Positions 1 through 9,333 of a DNA stretch of 64,000 bases are shown piece after piece. The stretch's first letter is position 1, and each line of letters opens with the position of its first letter. The DNA lies in NCBI GenBank assembly GCA_963675945.1, contig OY780932.1, positions 992,001 to 1,056,000 of the forward strand. The letters run 5' to 3'. A program made the position numbers and the translations under genes. The stretch is from G963556115 sp963675945 (GTDB taxonomy: Bacteria; Planctomycetota; SZUA-567). The notes below the pieces were generated by a model, which saw nothing but the letters and a program-made list of their open reading frames with translations, made no database searches and had not been told where the DNA came from.

Positions 1-1
1 T

Positions 2-631
2 TTCATTGACCCGAATTGGCCAAAATACGTTGAACTAGTACGCCCTTATATCGGAAATAAAATCAAACTCTGTACAATTACCACTTGCGGTAAAGTAAAG
101 CTGAAAAGTGAAGATATAAAAATACTACCGCACGAAAAATTTTATATAAAGATTTCAGATTATCCTCATTTAAAAGAACGACAGGCAAATTTTATGAAAT
201 CTCTGCGTGAGCATCAAGTCTGGCATTATCCTTTAATCAATACCTGGTTTGAAGCGGTAAAACCAAAAAAGTATAATAGAACCCCTGAAGAGAATCAGAT
301 AGTCTTTGATAACTGCCAAGCCAAGCTCGACCCAGTAATCCACTATGATCTAGGCTTGCATAAATGTCTAAAAACCACAATCTTCAGAGAGATGGGCTTC
401 ACAGATTTCCCAGATATTGAAGGTCCTGAAGGTGACAGGCTTGATTTTATGAAGATGCTCAGAGAAGGTAAATCCGAGAAAGAGGTAAAAATTGCTATTA
501 ACACTTATCTACATTGCACCAAGCCCCTTGCTTTATGTGATTACTGCTTCTCTCATAGTTACACCACGCCGGATACTATGGTAAAACGAGTCTTACCTGG
601 CGTACAATACGATCCCAAAATACATTCTTAG
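2..631 (+). CDS. Radical SAM/SPASM-like protein, C-terminal part (partial)
   Basis: The reading frame is open from the window edge to the stop at 631, so this is the C-terminal ~209 residues of a longer protein; the first internal ATG (194) is not the true start. The fragment has scattered cysteines, including a C-x2-C pair (CDYC) near the C-terminus and a Cys in LHKCLKT, which resembles the auxiliary-cluster region of SPASM-type radical SAM enzymes. The catalytic CxxxCxxC part lies outside the window. It precedes, on the same strand, a broken B12-radical SAM gene whose ATG is 47 bases downstream, so the two were probably co-transcribed. The family call is an inference from Cys spacing and context. 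Confidence 0.45.
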   Translation, partial: FIDPNWPKYVELVRPYIGNKIKLCTITTCGKVKLKSEDIKILPHEKFYIKISDYPHLKERQANFMKSLREHQVWHYPLINTWFEAVKPKKYNRTPEENQIVFDNCQAKLDPVIHYDLGLHKCLKTTIFREMGFTDFPDIEGPEGDRLDFMKMLREGKSEKEVKIAINTYLHCTKPLALCDYCFSHSYTTPDTMVKRVLPGVQYDPKIHS

Positions 632-705
632 CCTTTAGGCTATAATACTGATAAAATAGAGCATGAAAGGTTATATTATGAATTTTTTGATAGTTATGCC
701 CTACT

Positions 706-1795
706 TGGATTCAAATTCTAAGTGCAACACTTGCACTTTTTACGAAGCCCGTTTGTATACCTCAAGCGGGCTTTTAAATCCCAGTCTCTTTCTTGGTCGA
801 CTGTTAACCAATTTCTCTATTGCTTCGAGTCTTTTTTGAGTTACATTCAGTAGCTCTCGATCTTTAGGGAAATACTGCCTTAGTAAACCGTTTGTATTCT
901 CGTTGCTACCACGCTCCCAGGCACTGTACGGATTACAGAAATAACTCTTACACTTTAACACTTCATTCACATCACCATGACCTGCAAATTCCTTACCATT
1001 ATCATAAGTAATCGTGCAAACTCTAAAGCTTCTCAGTAAGCGAATTATTTCAGCCTTCACAAGTTCACTGCTTTTATTTCTAACGAACCCAAGCCTTAAT
1101 AAACCACTCTTGCGCTCAAGCAATGTTACAAGGTATCCTTTATGATTTGCCCCACTTACTAGATCTGCTTCCCAGTCACCTATTCTCTTGCGTCTCTCGA
1201 TGGCTCCAGGGCGTTTGTCTATACTGATCGCATTCTTGATTCTTCCTCTATTATCAGTACTTCTGCACCGTCTCTTCTGTTTACGCTTGCCATTAATTCT
1301 AAGGTGCATATATAGTTTTCCGCCATGCTTTTTGTCCTCAACAATTAATTGATAAATACTCTCATGAGAGATGGTAAACCCAAAGAGTTTCTTGCTAATG
1401 CCAGAGATTTGCTCAGGAGAAAAATCCTGTCGCAGTTTCCTGATAATAAATCTTTTGACATATTCGTCAAGCTTTTTCATTCTGGGTATTGCTCTGCGTT
1501 TCATCGCTTTTCTTTGAGCCTGCTTGTTTCTATATCCACGTCTACCACTATTGCGCTGTATTTCTCTGCTTATGGTGCACCTGTGCACTCCAACAACTCT
1601 AGCTATGTAAGAATAGGTTTTATTCTCTTGCAATAACACTTTGATAACTGTACGATCTTCATAAGTAAGGTGGTGGTATTTCTTTTTCATATGCTCTCCT
1701 TGAGTGATAGAAATAGAAGGTTTTGGCGAACTATATATCGACCACCTTACTATTTTCTATTTTAACTCAAGTGTTGCACTTGGAATTTGAATCCA
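706..1795 (-). mobile_element. IS30-family insertion sequence, complete
   Basis: The ends are inverted repeats of about 27 bases that begin TGGATTCAAATTC and continue into AAGTGCAACACTTG, with one mismatch. CCCTA occurs just outside both ends (699-703 and 1796-1800) and may be the target duplication, although it sits two bases away from the left repeat tip. The single transposase gene fills the element. A truncated second copy with the same end lies at 15222-15674. The element interrupts the radical SAM pseudogene after its ninth codon. Confidence 0.9.
740..1690 (-). CDS. IS30-family transposase
   Basis: This 316-residue DDE transposase inserts the surrounding element. The N-terminal part (to about 60) is a helix-turn-helix, with YEDRTVIKVLL and TISREIQRN typical of IS30. 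The catalytic triad can be placed at D176 (GDWEADL), D230 (TYDNGKEF) and E264 (GSNENTNGLL). The 33 residues between the second Asp and Glu match the IS30 DD(33)E spacing. The C-terminus has the usual NSRPRKRLGFKSP motif. The start at 1690 has a clear AAGGAG ribosome site. The frame is intact, so the protein may be functional. Confidence 0.95.
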   Translation of the reverse strand: MKKKYHHLTYEDRTVIKVLLQENKTYSYIARVVGVHRCTISREIQRNSGRRGYRNKQAQRKAMKRRAIPRMKKLDEYVKRFIIRKLRQDFSPEQISGISKKLFGFTISHESIYQLIVEDKKHGGKLYMHLRINGKRKQKRRCRSTDNRGRIKNAISIDKRPGAIERRKRIGDWEADLVSGANHKGYLVTLLERKSGLLRLGFVRNKSSELVKAEIIRLLRSFRVCTITYDNGKEFAGHGDVNEVLKCKSYFCNPYSAWERGSNENTNGLLRQYFPKDRELLNVTQKRLEAIEKLVNSRPRKRLGFKSPLEVYKRAS

Positions 1796-2566
1796 CCCTA
1801 TATAATAGCCCCTGGTAAACTAAGAAAACCAGAATATATGATTCCACTCGGAGTCATGTGTATATCAAGTTCATTAAAAACCGCTGGTTTTAATGTCTTT
1901 ACTTTGAATTTAAATCACTATGCCGAACCATACTCCGAACTGCAGAAAAAGATAGCAAATAATAATATTGATGTAATACTGACCGGCGGACTTTCCGTAA
2001 ATTTTTCCATTCTACGCCACACCTTTAACCAAGCAAAAGCAGTTAATCCAGATATCATTACTATCTGTGGAGGTGGTATTATTTCCGGTGACCCACAAGC
2101 CGCAATGCAAGCTTTCAATGATCTTGATTTTGGAATAATCGGAGAAGGTGAAATCACAGTTTGTGAGCTCGCACATGCCTTAGAGACCGGTGCTAACATC
2201 GATAATATTTCTGGAATAATCTATAAACATGATATGAAATATATTCAGACTCAGCCGCGAGAAGAGATCAAAAATATAGATGAACTTCCTTTTCCCGATT
2301 ACGACGGTTTTGAATATAAAAAGTACATAAACCAGTATTGTTCAAGTAATTTCGAAGAACTACATGTTGATATTCCAACTTTACAATCCATTTTTACTCA
2401 GGATATTTCTATTAAAAAGGGTGTCATTGCCGGTAGCAGATCATGCCCCTTCAGCTGCACCTTTTGTTTTCACACATCTGGGCAGAAATACCGTCAGCAT
2501 TCCCTTGATTAATGTGGTCTAATTTGTCAAGACAATAAATCAGGTTGTTTAAGGTGGAAACTAAAT

Positions 2567-2615
2567 CTTGCAGTAATGGAGCGCAGGGCGTAGCCCGGAG
2601 CGGAATTACTGCAAG
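2567..2615. repeat. Perfect 11-bp-stem hairpin inside the IS3 element
   Basis: CTTGCAGTAAT (2567-2577) and ATTACTGCAAG (2605-2615) are perfect inverted repeats. The GC-rich loop contains a second small stem, GGGC-GTA-GCCC. The hairpin lies just past the end of orfB, between the gene and the left end of the element. It could stop read-through transcription or mark an older insertion; no T-run follows on the minus strand. Confidence 0.7.
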
Positions 2616-2626
2616 GGCAGCGACTT

Positions 2627-3457
2627 CTACGCCACATCAATTTTCTTATTTCTATTACTAAAATATACTTCGCGCGGTGTACGCTTACTCAGACTGGAAT
2701 GCCTTCTTTCATTGTTGTAATACTCAAAATATTTATCTAACGCATCATACGCTGCAAAATAGTTCTTATACTCAGTCAAATAGACTTCTTCATACTTCAC
2801 TGTACGCCAGAGCCGTTCGATCATTATATTATCAAACGCTCTGCCCTTGCCGGACATGCTTATCCAGATCCTATTCTCTTTCAGCACTTCAGTAAAGTCA
2901 TTGCTCGTATATTGGCTGCCCTGATCTGTATTGAAAACCAATGGCTTTGACTCTTCAAGAGCATTCTTCAGTGCGCTTACACAGAAGCTGCTGTCCATTG
3001 CCATAGAAAGTTCCCAAGAAATCACATAGCGACTATACCAGTCCATTACAGCAGTAAGATATGCATTGCCGTGGCGGAGTGGAATATAGGTTATATCGCT
3101 CACCCAGACCTGATCAGCTTCATTGATTTTCATATCACGTAGCAGATACGGATATACTTTATGCTCTTGATTTTTAGCAGTGAAACGTTTCTTAGGGTAT
3201 ATCGCCTGTAAGCCCATCTCCCGCATCAAGCGTCTGACTTTATGCCGTCCAATTTTAAAACCAACCCTTCTCAAGTCTTCAGTGATTGTGCGAGAACCTT
3301 TAAAAGGATGCTTGATAAAGAGATCATCAATTACCTTCTTAATTTCAAAATCCTGCTTATTCTCAGCTTGTGATTTATAATAATAGGCTGAGCGAGAGAT
3401 TTCTAAGAGTTCGCATTGCCTGGAGACAGACAACTTTGATTTATTTGGTTCAATCAT
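2627..3457 (-). CDS. IS3-family transposase OrfB
   Basis: This 276-residue integrase-core subunit has an N-terminal HTH_21-like region (ISRSAYYY, GSRTITEDLRR) followed by the rve domain. The triad is D121 (WVSDITYI), D178 (NTDQGSQY) and E214 (IMIERLWRT), with the 35-residue spacing typical of IS3. It starts at ATG 3457, 13 bases after the orfA stop, with GAGG at a usable distance. It lies in the +1 rather than the -1 frame relative to orfA, so independent or coupled initiation is the simplest reading. No internal damage is visible. Confidence 0.95.
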   Translation of the reverse strand: MIEPNKSKLSVSRQCELLEISRSAYYYKSQAENKQDFEIKKVIDDLFIKHPFKGSRTITEDLRRVGFKIGRHKVRRLMREMGLQAIYPKKRFTAKNQEHKVYPYLLRDMKINEADQVWVSDITYIPLRHGNAYLTAVMDWYSRYVISWELSMAMDSSFCVSALKNALEESKPLVFNTDQGSQYTSNDFTEVLKENRIWISMSGKGRAFDNIMIERLWRTVKYEEVYLTEYKNYFAAYDALDKYFEYYNNERRHSSLSKRTPREVYFSNRNKKIDVA

Positions 3458-3470
3458 GTTGCGTTTTTCC

Positions 3471-3755
3471 TCAACCGAGGAGCTCGTCAGATTTTTTTTT
3501 AAGCCAGTCGTTCTCGATTTTCAAACGACCAATTTGCTCATACAGTTTTGCCTTTTCATCTTCATCTTTAACAACTTTTTTCTTACGCTTATCTGAGAAA
3601 ATATCGGGAAGTCCCTCAAGCATGGATTTCTTCCATTGCCTAATCTGGTTGGGGTGAACCTCAAATTTTGCAGCCAGCTCTGCAAGAGACCGATCACCTT
3701 TAATCGCTTGCAAAGCAACTTTTGCTTTAAAATCAGCCGTAAAACTCTTTCTCAT
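3471..3755 (-). CDS. IS3-family transposase OrfA
   Basis: This 94-residue DNA-binding subunit has a helix-turn-helix (LAELAAKFEVHPNQIRQWKK) followed by a charged leucine-zipper-like tail (KAKLYEQIGRLKIENDWLKKK) as in HTH_Tnp_1/IS3 OrfA proteins. The gene ends in a run of nine A residues on its coding strand just before the stop, a plausible slippage site, but a -1 shift there meets a stop at once. It starts at 3755 after GGAAT and is co-transcribed with orfB. Confidence 0.93.
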   Translation of the reverse strand: MRKSFTADFKAKVALQAIKGDRSLAELAAKFEVHPNQIRQWKKSMLEGLPDIFSDKRKKKVVKDEDEKAKLYEQIGRLKIENDWLKKKSDELLG

Positions 3756-5024
3756 GGATAATTCCTTTCTCTATTAATACTATCGGAAAAATCCACCTTA
3801 TTCAACTGTCCAGTTTTATTAGACCATTATAGATTATATCTTTAAGGAATTGGATTTTCTTATTGAAAAATATGGTATTAATTTAGTCTTCTTTCAGGAT
3901 GAATTATTCGCTTCATCCGCACAACGAGTCAAAGATTTTTGCAAAAGAATTAAACCGTACAATATGCCTTGGAGAGTAAACCTCCGTGCCAACAATATTA
4001 CCGAAGATCTTATTAAAACCATGAAAGAATCTGGCTGTATACACATAGTATTTGGTATCGAAAATATCAATAATAGTATCTTAGAAGGAATGAATAAACG
4101 GATAACCCGCGAACAAATTGAGAATGGTCTCAGCTTGGTCAAAAAATATAAACTGGGTAAAGCCACTGGCAACCTACTTTTTGGAGATATTTATGAGACT
4201 GAAGAGACTATTCAAAATTCTATCGACTGGTGGCGAGAAAAATGGCAAATTGAAATCTCATTATTAATGATTCAGGTTTATCCCGGATCTTATATTTACA
4301 AATACGCTCTAGAGAACAACCTTATTACTGATCCAGTACATTCTTACTTGACGGCTGTCCACATATCAACATTAGTAAACTCTCATCTGCAAAAATCAAT
4401 GATTTAAAGAATACCATTACTTATCTTACCCGATATGAGAAAAGAGCTACGGTTTATCCAGAACTATTGGATTATAACAAACAGACGAACAAAGCAGATT
4501 TTGAATGGACCTGCAAAATATGTAAACGCAAGTACATTAGCTACGAACATGATCTATATAAAGTCAAAAAGGTCTCTTGTCAAGACTGCATTATTGATTA
4601 TATTCCGGTTATACCCAGAATACTGGCAGCAAATATTGAAAAAAATATTATAAATTATATTAAAGAAACAAATCACAATTTAGGTTTATGGGGAATAAAT
4701 CTTTTTACATATTATTTGTTAAAAGAATCAAACTTGACTCAACTAGACAATCTATTTTTGATTGATGATGATAAACAACTAGATGGAATAGGAATATTCA
4801 ATAAAAAGATAAATCCTTCAAGTATGATGCAGGAATTAAATATTGATACCTTGATAGTAACCGGGACAAATCATATTGATAAATTTAAAATAAAAGCCCA
4901 GAATATTCTCAAACGAGAAATTGATTTTAAAATTATCCATGACTTTGCAGATGAGTTTAAAAGCGTTAATATATTGGATGAATAGTAACAAGAAATATCC
5001 ACAAACTTACCATCACAGACCTAC

Positions 5025-5049
5025 ACATAATGATATATAGTCATTATGT
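5025..5049. terminator. Hairpin between convergent genes
   Basis: ACATAATGA (5025-5033) and TCATTATGT (5041-5049) form a perfect 9-bp stem with a 7-base loop. It lies in the 82-bp gap between the pseudogene end (4985) and the convergent intact paralogue (stop at 5068). The stem is AT-rich and has no long T-run, so it is a weak, possibly bidirectional terminator. Confidence 0.4.
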
Positions 5050-5067
5050 CTAAATTGCATTATTGCA

Positions 5068-6918
5068 TCAAAAATCCTCCGTAAAATCATAAATAATCTT
5101 AATGTCAACATCATCTCCAAGTAATTTTTTAGCTCTTTCTTTAATTGGATTATAATAATTTGTTGCTGTTATGATTATACTATTAAGATTTATATTTATG
5201 ATCTCTTCTGAGGGATATACCTTTTTCCCAAAAATCTTTAAATTATGATATTCCTTATTATCATCAATTAAAAACACCTGCTTATTCTGAGCAAGTTTTG
5301 AACGTTTAAACAAAAAGTATGTCGATATATTTAACCCCCATACTCCAACACTATTATCCGTCTCTTGAATATATTTCTCAATATTATTCTCAATAATATC
5401 GACCATTTTTTGCGGCATAACCGGTATATAATCTTTATGACAATTCTGGCATGATATTTTAGCAGCTTGAAAGAGATTTCTATCATTTTCTTTCTGTTTA
5501 TGTCCGCATAAAAGGCATTCCCAATCAAAATTATATGTATGCGTCTTAGAATTATAATCAGATTCTTGAATAATAATAGTTGCCCTAGTTTCAAATTTCT
5601 TAAGGCATAATATTTTATTCTTTAAATACTCCATTTCTAAATCAGACATTTTAGATACGTTGACATACGGACAGCCATCAATTAAGAATTGCACCGGATC
5701 AGTAATAATATTATTCTCAAGCGCATACTTATACAAATATGAACCCGGGAGTACTTGAATAACATTCAAATACATCTCATGTTCCCAATGCTCCCGCCAC
5801 CATTTTAATGATTCTTCCGCAATTTCAAGGGTTTCTGCAATATCCCCAAAGAGTAAATTACCATAACTCTTCCCTAGATTATATTTCGCCATAAGACGAA
5901 GTGCGCTTTCAATTTGTTCAAGTGTTATTTTTTTGCGCATACTTTTTAAGATTGTCTTATTTGGACTTTCAATACCAATCAGCATATTTACACATCCAGC
6001 ATCTGCCATAATTCTCACCATATCTTCTGACATATGGCTTACCTTCATACTAACCTTCCAAGGAATATTATACTTCTTAATTCTTCTACAGAATTCTTCC
6101 ACTCTTTTAAATGACGATGCAAAGAGCTCTTCTTCAAAGCTTACCCAACCAATAGCATAGGTATTAATAAGGTATTCAAGCTCATTAAAGATATAATCCA
6201 GTGAATGTTGTCTAAAACGTTTCCCTGAGGTATGAAAGCAAAAGGTACAACTAAATGGGCAGGATCTACTGCCAATAATAGTTGCCCCACGAGTATAATT
6301 TATAGCACCAAACTTCGACTCTATATCATGTATACTCATACGGTCATTATAAATAACAGCTGTAAATTTATCTAGAAACTTCCCGTATTCAAAACCTTCA
6401 TAATCAGGAGAAGGAAATGTATCAATATCCTTAACTTCTTCTCTTGGCTCAGTAATTATATAATCATTACCATCTTTATAGATAATACCCTGTACTTCGG
6501 CAATATTTGACTTATTCTCTAATGCTTCGGCAAGCTTACAGATAGTAACCTCGCCTTCACCAATTACTCCAAAATCAATATCTGCAAATGCTTTCATTGT
6601 CGATACTGCATCACCCGATATTATTCCACCTCCACAGATTGTAATTATATTTGGATTTGCTGCTTTAGCTTTATCAAATATACACCTCAAGAATGAGAAA
6701 CATGGCGACGTTCCTCCTGTCATTATAACATCAATCTTATCACTGCGTATTTTCTCTTGTAATGCTGCATAAGGTTGTTTATGATGATTCATATTAATGG
6801 TGAATATCTTAAAGCCCTCTCTCTTAAGAGAACTGGAAATATATAATATCCCCATAGGCATTTCATACCCTGTCGCACCTTCATTTATCAAATATGGCAC
6901 AACAACTAAAAAATTCAT
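5068..6918 (-). CDS. B12-binding radical SAM protein with zinc-ribbon and C-terminal Rossmann-like domain
   Basis: This 616-residue protein has four visible parts. Residues 1-160 are a cobalamin-binding-type domain (GGGIISGD at 96-103, DIDFGVIGEGEVT). Residues 210-430 are a radical SAM core with the cluster motif C220-x3-C224-x2-C227 (CPFSCTFC). Residues 465-495 hold two CxxC pairs (C468/C471, C490/C493), probably a zinc ribbon. Residues 520-616 (VWGLNISTYFLF, VFLIDDNKEY) resemble the nucleotide-binding-like tail of sugar C-methyltransferases. Such enzymes typically methylate or rearrange unactivated carbons; the substrate is unknown, and the glycan-related neighbours suggest a sugar or lipid. 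It starts at ATG 6918 after GAGGAG. The broken paralogue faces it at 678-4985. Confidence 0.85.
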   Translation of the reverse strand: MNFLVVVPYLINEGATGYEMPMGILYISSSLKREGFKIFTINMNHHKQPYAALQEKIRSDKIDVIMTGGTSPCFSFLRCIFDKAKAANPNIITICGGGIISGDAVSTMKAFADIDFGVIGEGEVTICKLAEALENKSNIAEVQGIIYKDGNDYIITEPREEVKDIDTFPSPDYEGFEYGKFLDKFTAVIYNDRMSIHDIESKFGAINYTRGATIIGSRSCPFSCTFCFHTSGKRFRQHSLDYIFNELEYLINTYAIGWVSFEEELFASSFKRVEEFCRRIKKYNIPWKVSMKVSHMSEDMVRIMADAGCVNMLIGIESPNKTILKSMRKKITLEQIESALRLMAKYNLGKSYGNLLFGDIAETLEIAEESLKWWREHWEHEMYLNVIQVLPGSYLYKYALENNIITDPVQFLIDGCPYVNVSKMSDLEMEYLKNKILCLKKFETRATIIIQESDYNSKTHTYNFDWECLLCGHKQKENDRNLFQAAKISCQNCHKDYIPVMPQKMVDIIENNIEKYIQETDNSVGVWGLNISTYFLFKRSKLAQNKQVFLIDDNKEYHNLKIFGKKVYPSEEIININLNSIIITATNYYNPIKERAKKLLGDDVDIKIIYDFTEDF

Positions 6919-7175
6919 ACCAACTCCTCTATTATTTTAAACTATAGTTTAAATTTAATATTAAAAATAGTATTATTAAGTAAACTATAATCGTCAGCAA
7001 AAATATAATATTTAGAAATAAACAGAAGTAAACATCATTTTTACGGCATGAAGATTTGAAAATATCAGCCCTGCTAAAGATAAAAAATACATCTAAAATA
7101 ATAATTTAGAAGACAACAAATGATATCTTCCATTTATCTACCACTACAGATATTATACTATACTCAGGTTTAAAT

Positions 7176-7586
7176 TTAATTCAATAAATCATTATGATTT
7201 TGAATCAGCCCAGCTAATAACTCACTCAACTGCTCCGTATCTCTTTTATTACTGACAATATTCAATAAGATTTGCGAAAATAATTGATACTCTTTGAGTT
7301 GCCATTTTGCTGAATGATTGAGCAGTCCGCCAATAATTACATCTAACTCAGAGCTCTCCCATTTACCGTCAAACCAATGAGGCCTAAGTGCCATACCTAC
7401 ATTCATCTGAAGCAAAAGAGTATATTCCCTAAGCATACCCTCTTTATCACCCATCCAAGATAACGCCCGTATTGTATAAACCTTATAACAAACCGCAAAG
7501 GTATTGTCTGCGGGCATCCAATTAACCAAGCTACTTTGCAAATATTGATAAAACCAAGTATTACATATTTGATTATTTGGATATAA
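7176..7586 (-). CDS. Displaced C-terminal part of the CDP-glycerol-transferase-like protein
   Basis: This frame is open from about 7586 to the stop at 7176 and reads YPNNQICNTWFYQYL followed by a helical, TPR-like segment (LSWMGDKEGMLREYTLLL). It joins naturally to the end of the upstream frame at RKLIN. The upstream frame, if simply continued, gives a basic, low-complexity tail that does not look like protein. I read this as one gene of about 690 residues with a one-base frameshift in the repeated ATTAATTATAT stretch near 7580-7590. There is no ribosome site for separate translation. Confidence 0.6.
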   Translation of the reverse strand, partial: LYPNNQICNTWFYQYLQSSLVNWMPADNTFAVCYKVYTIRALSWMGDKEGMLREYTLLLQMNVGMALRPHWFDGKWESSELDVIIGGLLNHSAKWQLKEYQLFSQILLNIVSNKRDTEQLSELLAGLIQNHNDLLN

Positions 7587-9253
7587 TTAATTAGTTTTCT
7601 ACAATAATTATAAAAATCCAGTTGAATATCAAATTCCATAATATTTATTGTTGAGAAAATATATTTAAGCAAATTATCAGTTCGCTGCATTCTATCATCT
7701 TCAACGATATTAGACGGATAACTACTTTCATATATCTCAATAAATCTACGAATAATAAAGAATGGTGAGACCTTATTCTGCTCTATTTTATTGATTACAT
7801 TATCAATAAAATATTTGAAGATCTCCATTACACACTGAGAAAGATCCATATTATCCGGTAGAACAAGATTTTGACGCTGCAACATTAATTCAATAATATC
7901 CAGAAGATTACTTACTTGCGGTCCATAATAACTAATTGGATTAGAAGAAGAATTTCCAGATGATTCTTGACACCTAAAATTAATCTTTATAAACTCAAAA
8001 TAATCATCGAATGAATTAAACCTACCTTCCATTCCCAAATTATAACTGAATGAATTAGGTAATGCTTCCCCTCGAAGCATCTTATTAAAATTTGCTGAGA
8101 TATATTCAATTAAATCTCCATTCGGACTAAAATATTGCAACAACTCTGCCTGTTGTTGTTGTCCGACTATTTCAGGATCAGTGATAGCAATCTTTGTCAT
8201 ATCGACTAATTCAGAGATTGAATGAACATTGAAGCAACCAATAATTTCCTGCTGAACCTTTGGAGTCATAATCTGTATACACGGTCTACCGGTAGTAATT
8301 AAAAAAGTTGTCATACTACTTGAATAATCCGATATCAGAACCGTTACTTTTTTATATATATCAACCAGATCCCCATATAGGATAAAATCATTTATATAGA
8401 CATTCGATAATTTTTTACATTTTTCAAAGACATCATTCATTCTCCCTAATCTACTATCATTTGGAGCTGGTCTAAACCATATCTCACAATCAGGAAAATT
8501 CAAACTTAAAGCTTCAAGATTAGAATAATAATCCAGCTGACTCCCGCAATTTATATACACTGGCATAAGTAGAATTACAGTTTTTTCAGGTTTCGAATTT
8601 CTCGCCGCATTATATGCTTCAACTCGTAAATAACCTACATCCAAATATCCTCGCATATTTCCTAAATAACTGGGTTTTAACCCCGCAATCCTTTTCATAG
8701 TCAGATAATTGGTTAACAAGCCCGTTGAACTCGATACAAAAAAATATGCCGGCGCCAACATACATGGATGAATATCTCCAAATTTACCCTCAAACACCTC
8801 TTCAAGCTTACCAGAATTATATTTATCAACAAACTCAGAATAAGTTCGGGTATCGCCTTTATATACAATTCCTGAATAATGCCGAAAAGATGCAAGTCTG
8901 ATATTTTTAAAATTTTCTCTGCATTTATACTCTTGTGAAGTAAAAATAAAAGAGATTTTAGATCTGAGATCTTCATTCAAAGAATCAGAAATAAGCCATA
9001 AAGCGTCACAATTGGGTATTTTATCCGAACTAAGAAGCTGGCACAAATTCTCTTTATTCATATAACGTTCTTCTATCCAGAAAATGGATTTAACCCCCTT
9101 TTTCTCAATTTCTTGTGAGAGTAGTACAAAAGCCCTTATCTCAGCGGAGGTAGACGTCCCCAAATCCGGATTATATAGAATATACTTTGAATCATCATCT
9201 AACTTTGTTAACAACTCATCCACAGATAAGAATATTACTTGCGCTGGTTCCAT
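7403..9253 (-). CDS. CDP-glycerol glycerophosphotransferase-like protein (frameshifted near 7585)
   Basis: The protein resembles the TagF/CDP-glycerol glycerophosphotransferase fold. Its GT-B core contains IWFRPAPND (258-266) and the family hallmark SDYSSSMTTFLITTGRP (308-324), where TagF-type enzymes have SDYSS before a membrane-proximal helix. Such enzymes move glycerol-phosphate or similar phosphodiester units onto glycans. The start at 9253 has AGGAA upstream. The last ~60 codons of this frame (after RKLIN) are probably out of frame; the true C-terminus is at 7176-7586. The next gene upstream is the PEP-synthase-like gene, 80 bases away on the same strand. A fragment of a second, related gene lies at 13489-13600. 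The acceptor and donor are unknown. Confidence 0.75.
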   Translation of the reverse strand: MEPAQVIFLSVDELLTKLDDDSKYILYNPDLGTSTSAEIRAFVLLSQEIEKKGVKSIFWIEERYMNKENLCQLLSSDKIPNCDALWLISDSLNEDLRSKISFIFTSQEYKCRENFKNIRLASFRHYSGIVYKGDTRTYSEFVDKYNSGKLEEVFEGKFGDIHPCMLAPAYFFVSSSTGLLTNYLTMKRIAGLKPSYLGNMRGYLDVGYLRVEAYNAARNSKPEKTVILLMPVYINCGSQLDYYSNLEALSLNFPDCEIWFRPAPNDSRLGRMNDVFEKCKKLSNVYINDFILYGDLVDIYKKVTVLISDYSSSMTTFLITTGRPCIQIMTPKVQQEIIGCFNVHSISELVDMTKIAITDPEIVGQQQQAELLQYFSPNGDLIEYISANFNKMLRGEALPNSFSYNLGMEGRFNSFDDYFEFIKINFRCQESSGNSSSNPISYYGPQVSNLLDIIELMLQRQNLVLPDNMDLSQCVMEIFKYFIDNVINKIEQNKVSPFFIIRRFIEIYESSYPSNIVEDDRMQRTDNLLKYIFSTINIMEFDIQLDFYNYCRKLINYIQIIKYVILGFINICKVAWLIGCPQTIPLRFVIRFIQYGRYLGWVIKRVCLGNILFCFR

Positions 9254-9333
9254 TATTTTTCCTAATTCCTGACTTTTCCTTTGGTATATTTACAAAAAAC
9301 CTATTCAACTTTGATATTTAAATAAATACTATA

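Larger units (their letters stand above)
2515..3826 (-). mobile_element. IS3-family insertion sequence, complete
   Basis: The ends are imperfect inverted repeats starting TGGTCTAAT (2515 onward, and the complement ending at 3826). GATTA is repeated outside the ends (2507-2511 and 3832-3836) and joins the two halves of the interrupted gene in frame, as a target duplication would. Between the ends lie orfA (3471-3755) and orfB (2627-3457) on the minus strand and a strong hairpin (2567-2615) beyond the end of orfB. Confidence 0.9.
678..4985 (+). pseudogene. B12-binding radical SAM protein, broken by two IS elements and a frameshift
   Basis: This gene is a paralogue of the intact protein at 5068-6918. 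It starts at ATG 678 (upstream AAAGG) as MNFLIVMPY and is cut by an IS30 element. It resumes at about 1796 with IIAPGKL, runs through the B12-binding region (GGGIISGD) and the radical SAM cluster CPFSCTFC, and is cut again after QHSLD (2511) by an IS3 element. It resumes at 3832 as DYIFKEL. A single-base loss near 4340 shifts the frame; the downstream frame (DGCPHINISKL) continues through CxxC pairs to the stop at 4985. Splicing out the insertions and correcting the shift gives a protein colinear with the paralogue over its full length. The gene is clearly inactive as sequenced. Confidence 0.9.

Noticed and set aside
3471..3500. Classical -1 programmed frameshift making OrfAB
   Set aside because: OrfB is in the +1 frame and a -1 shift at the A-run reaches a stop immediately.
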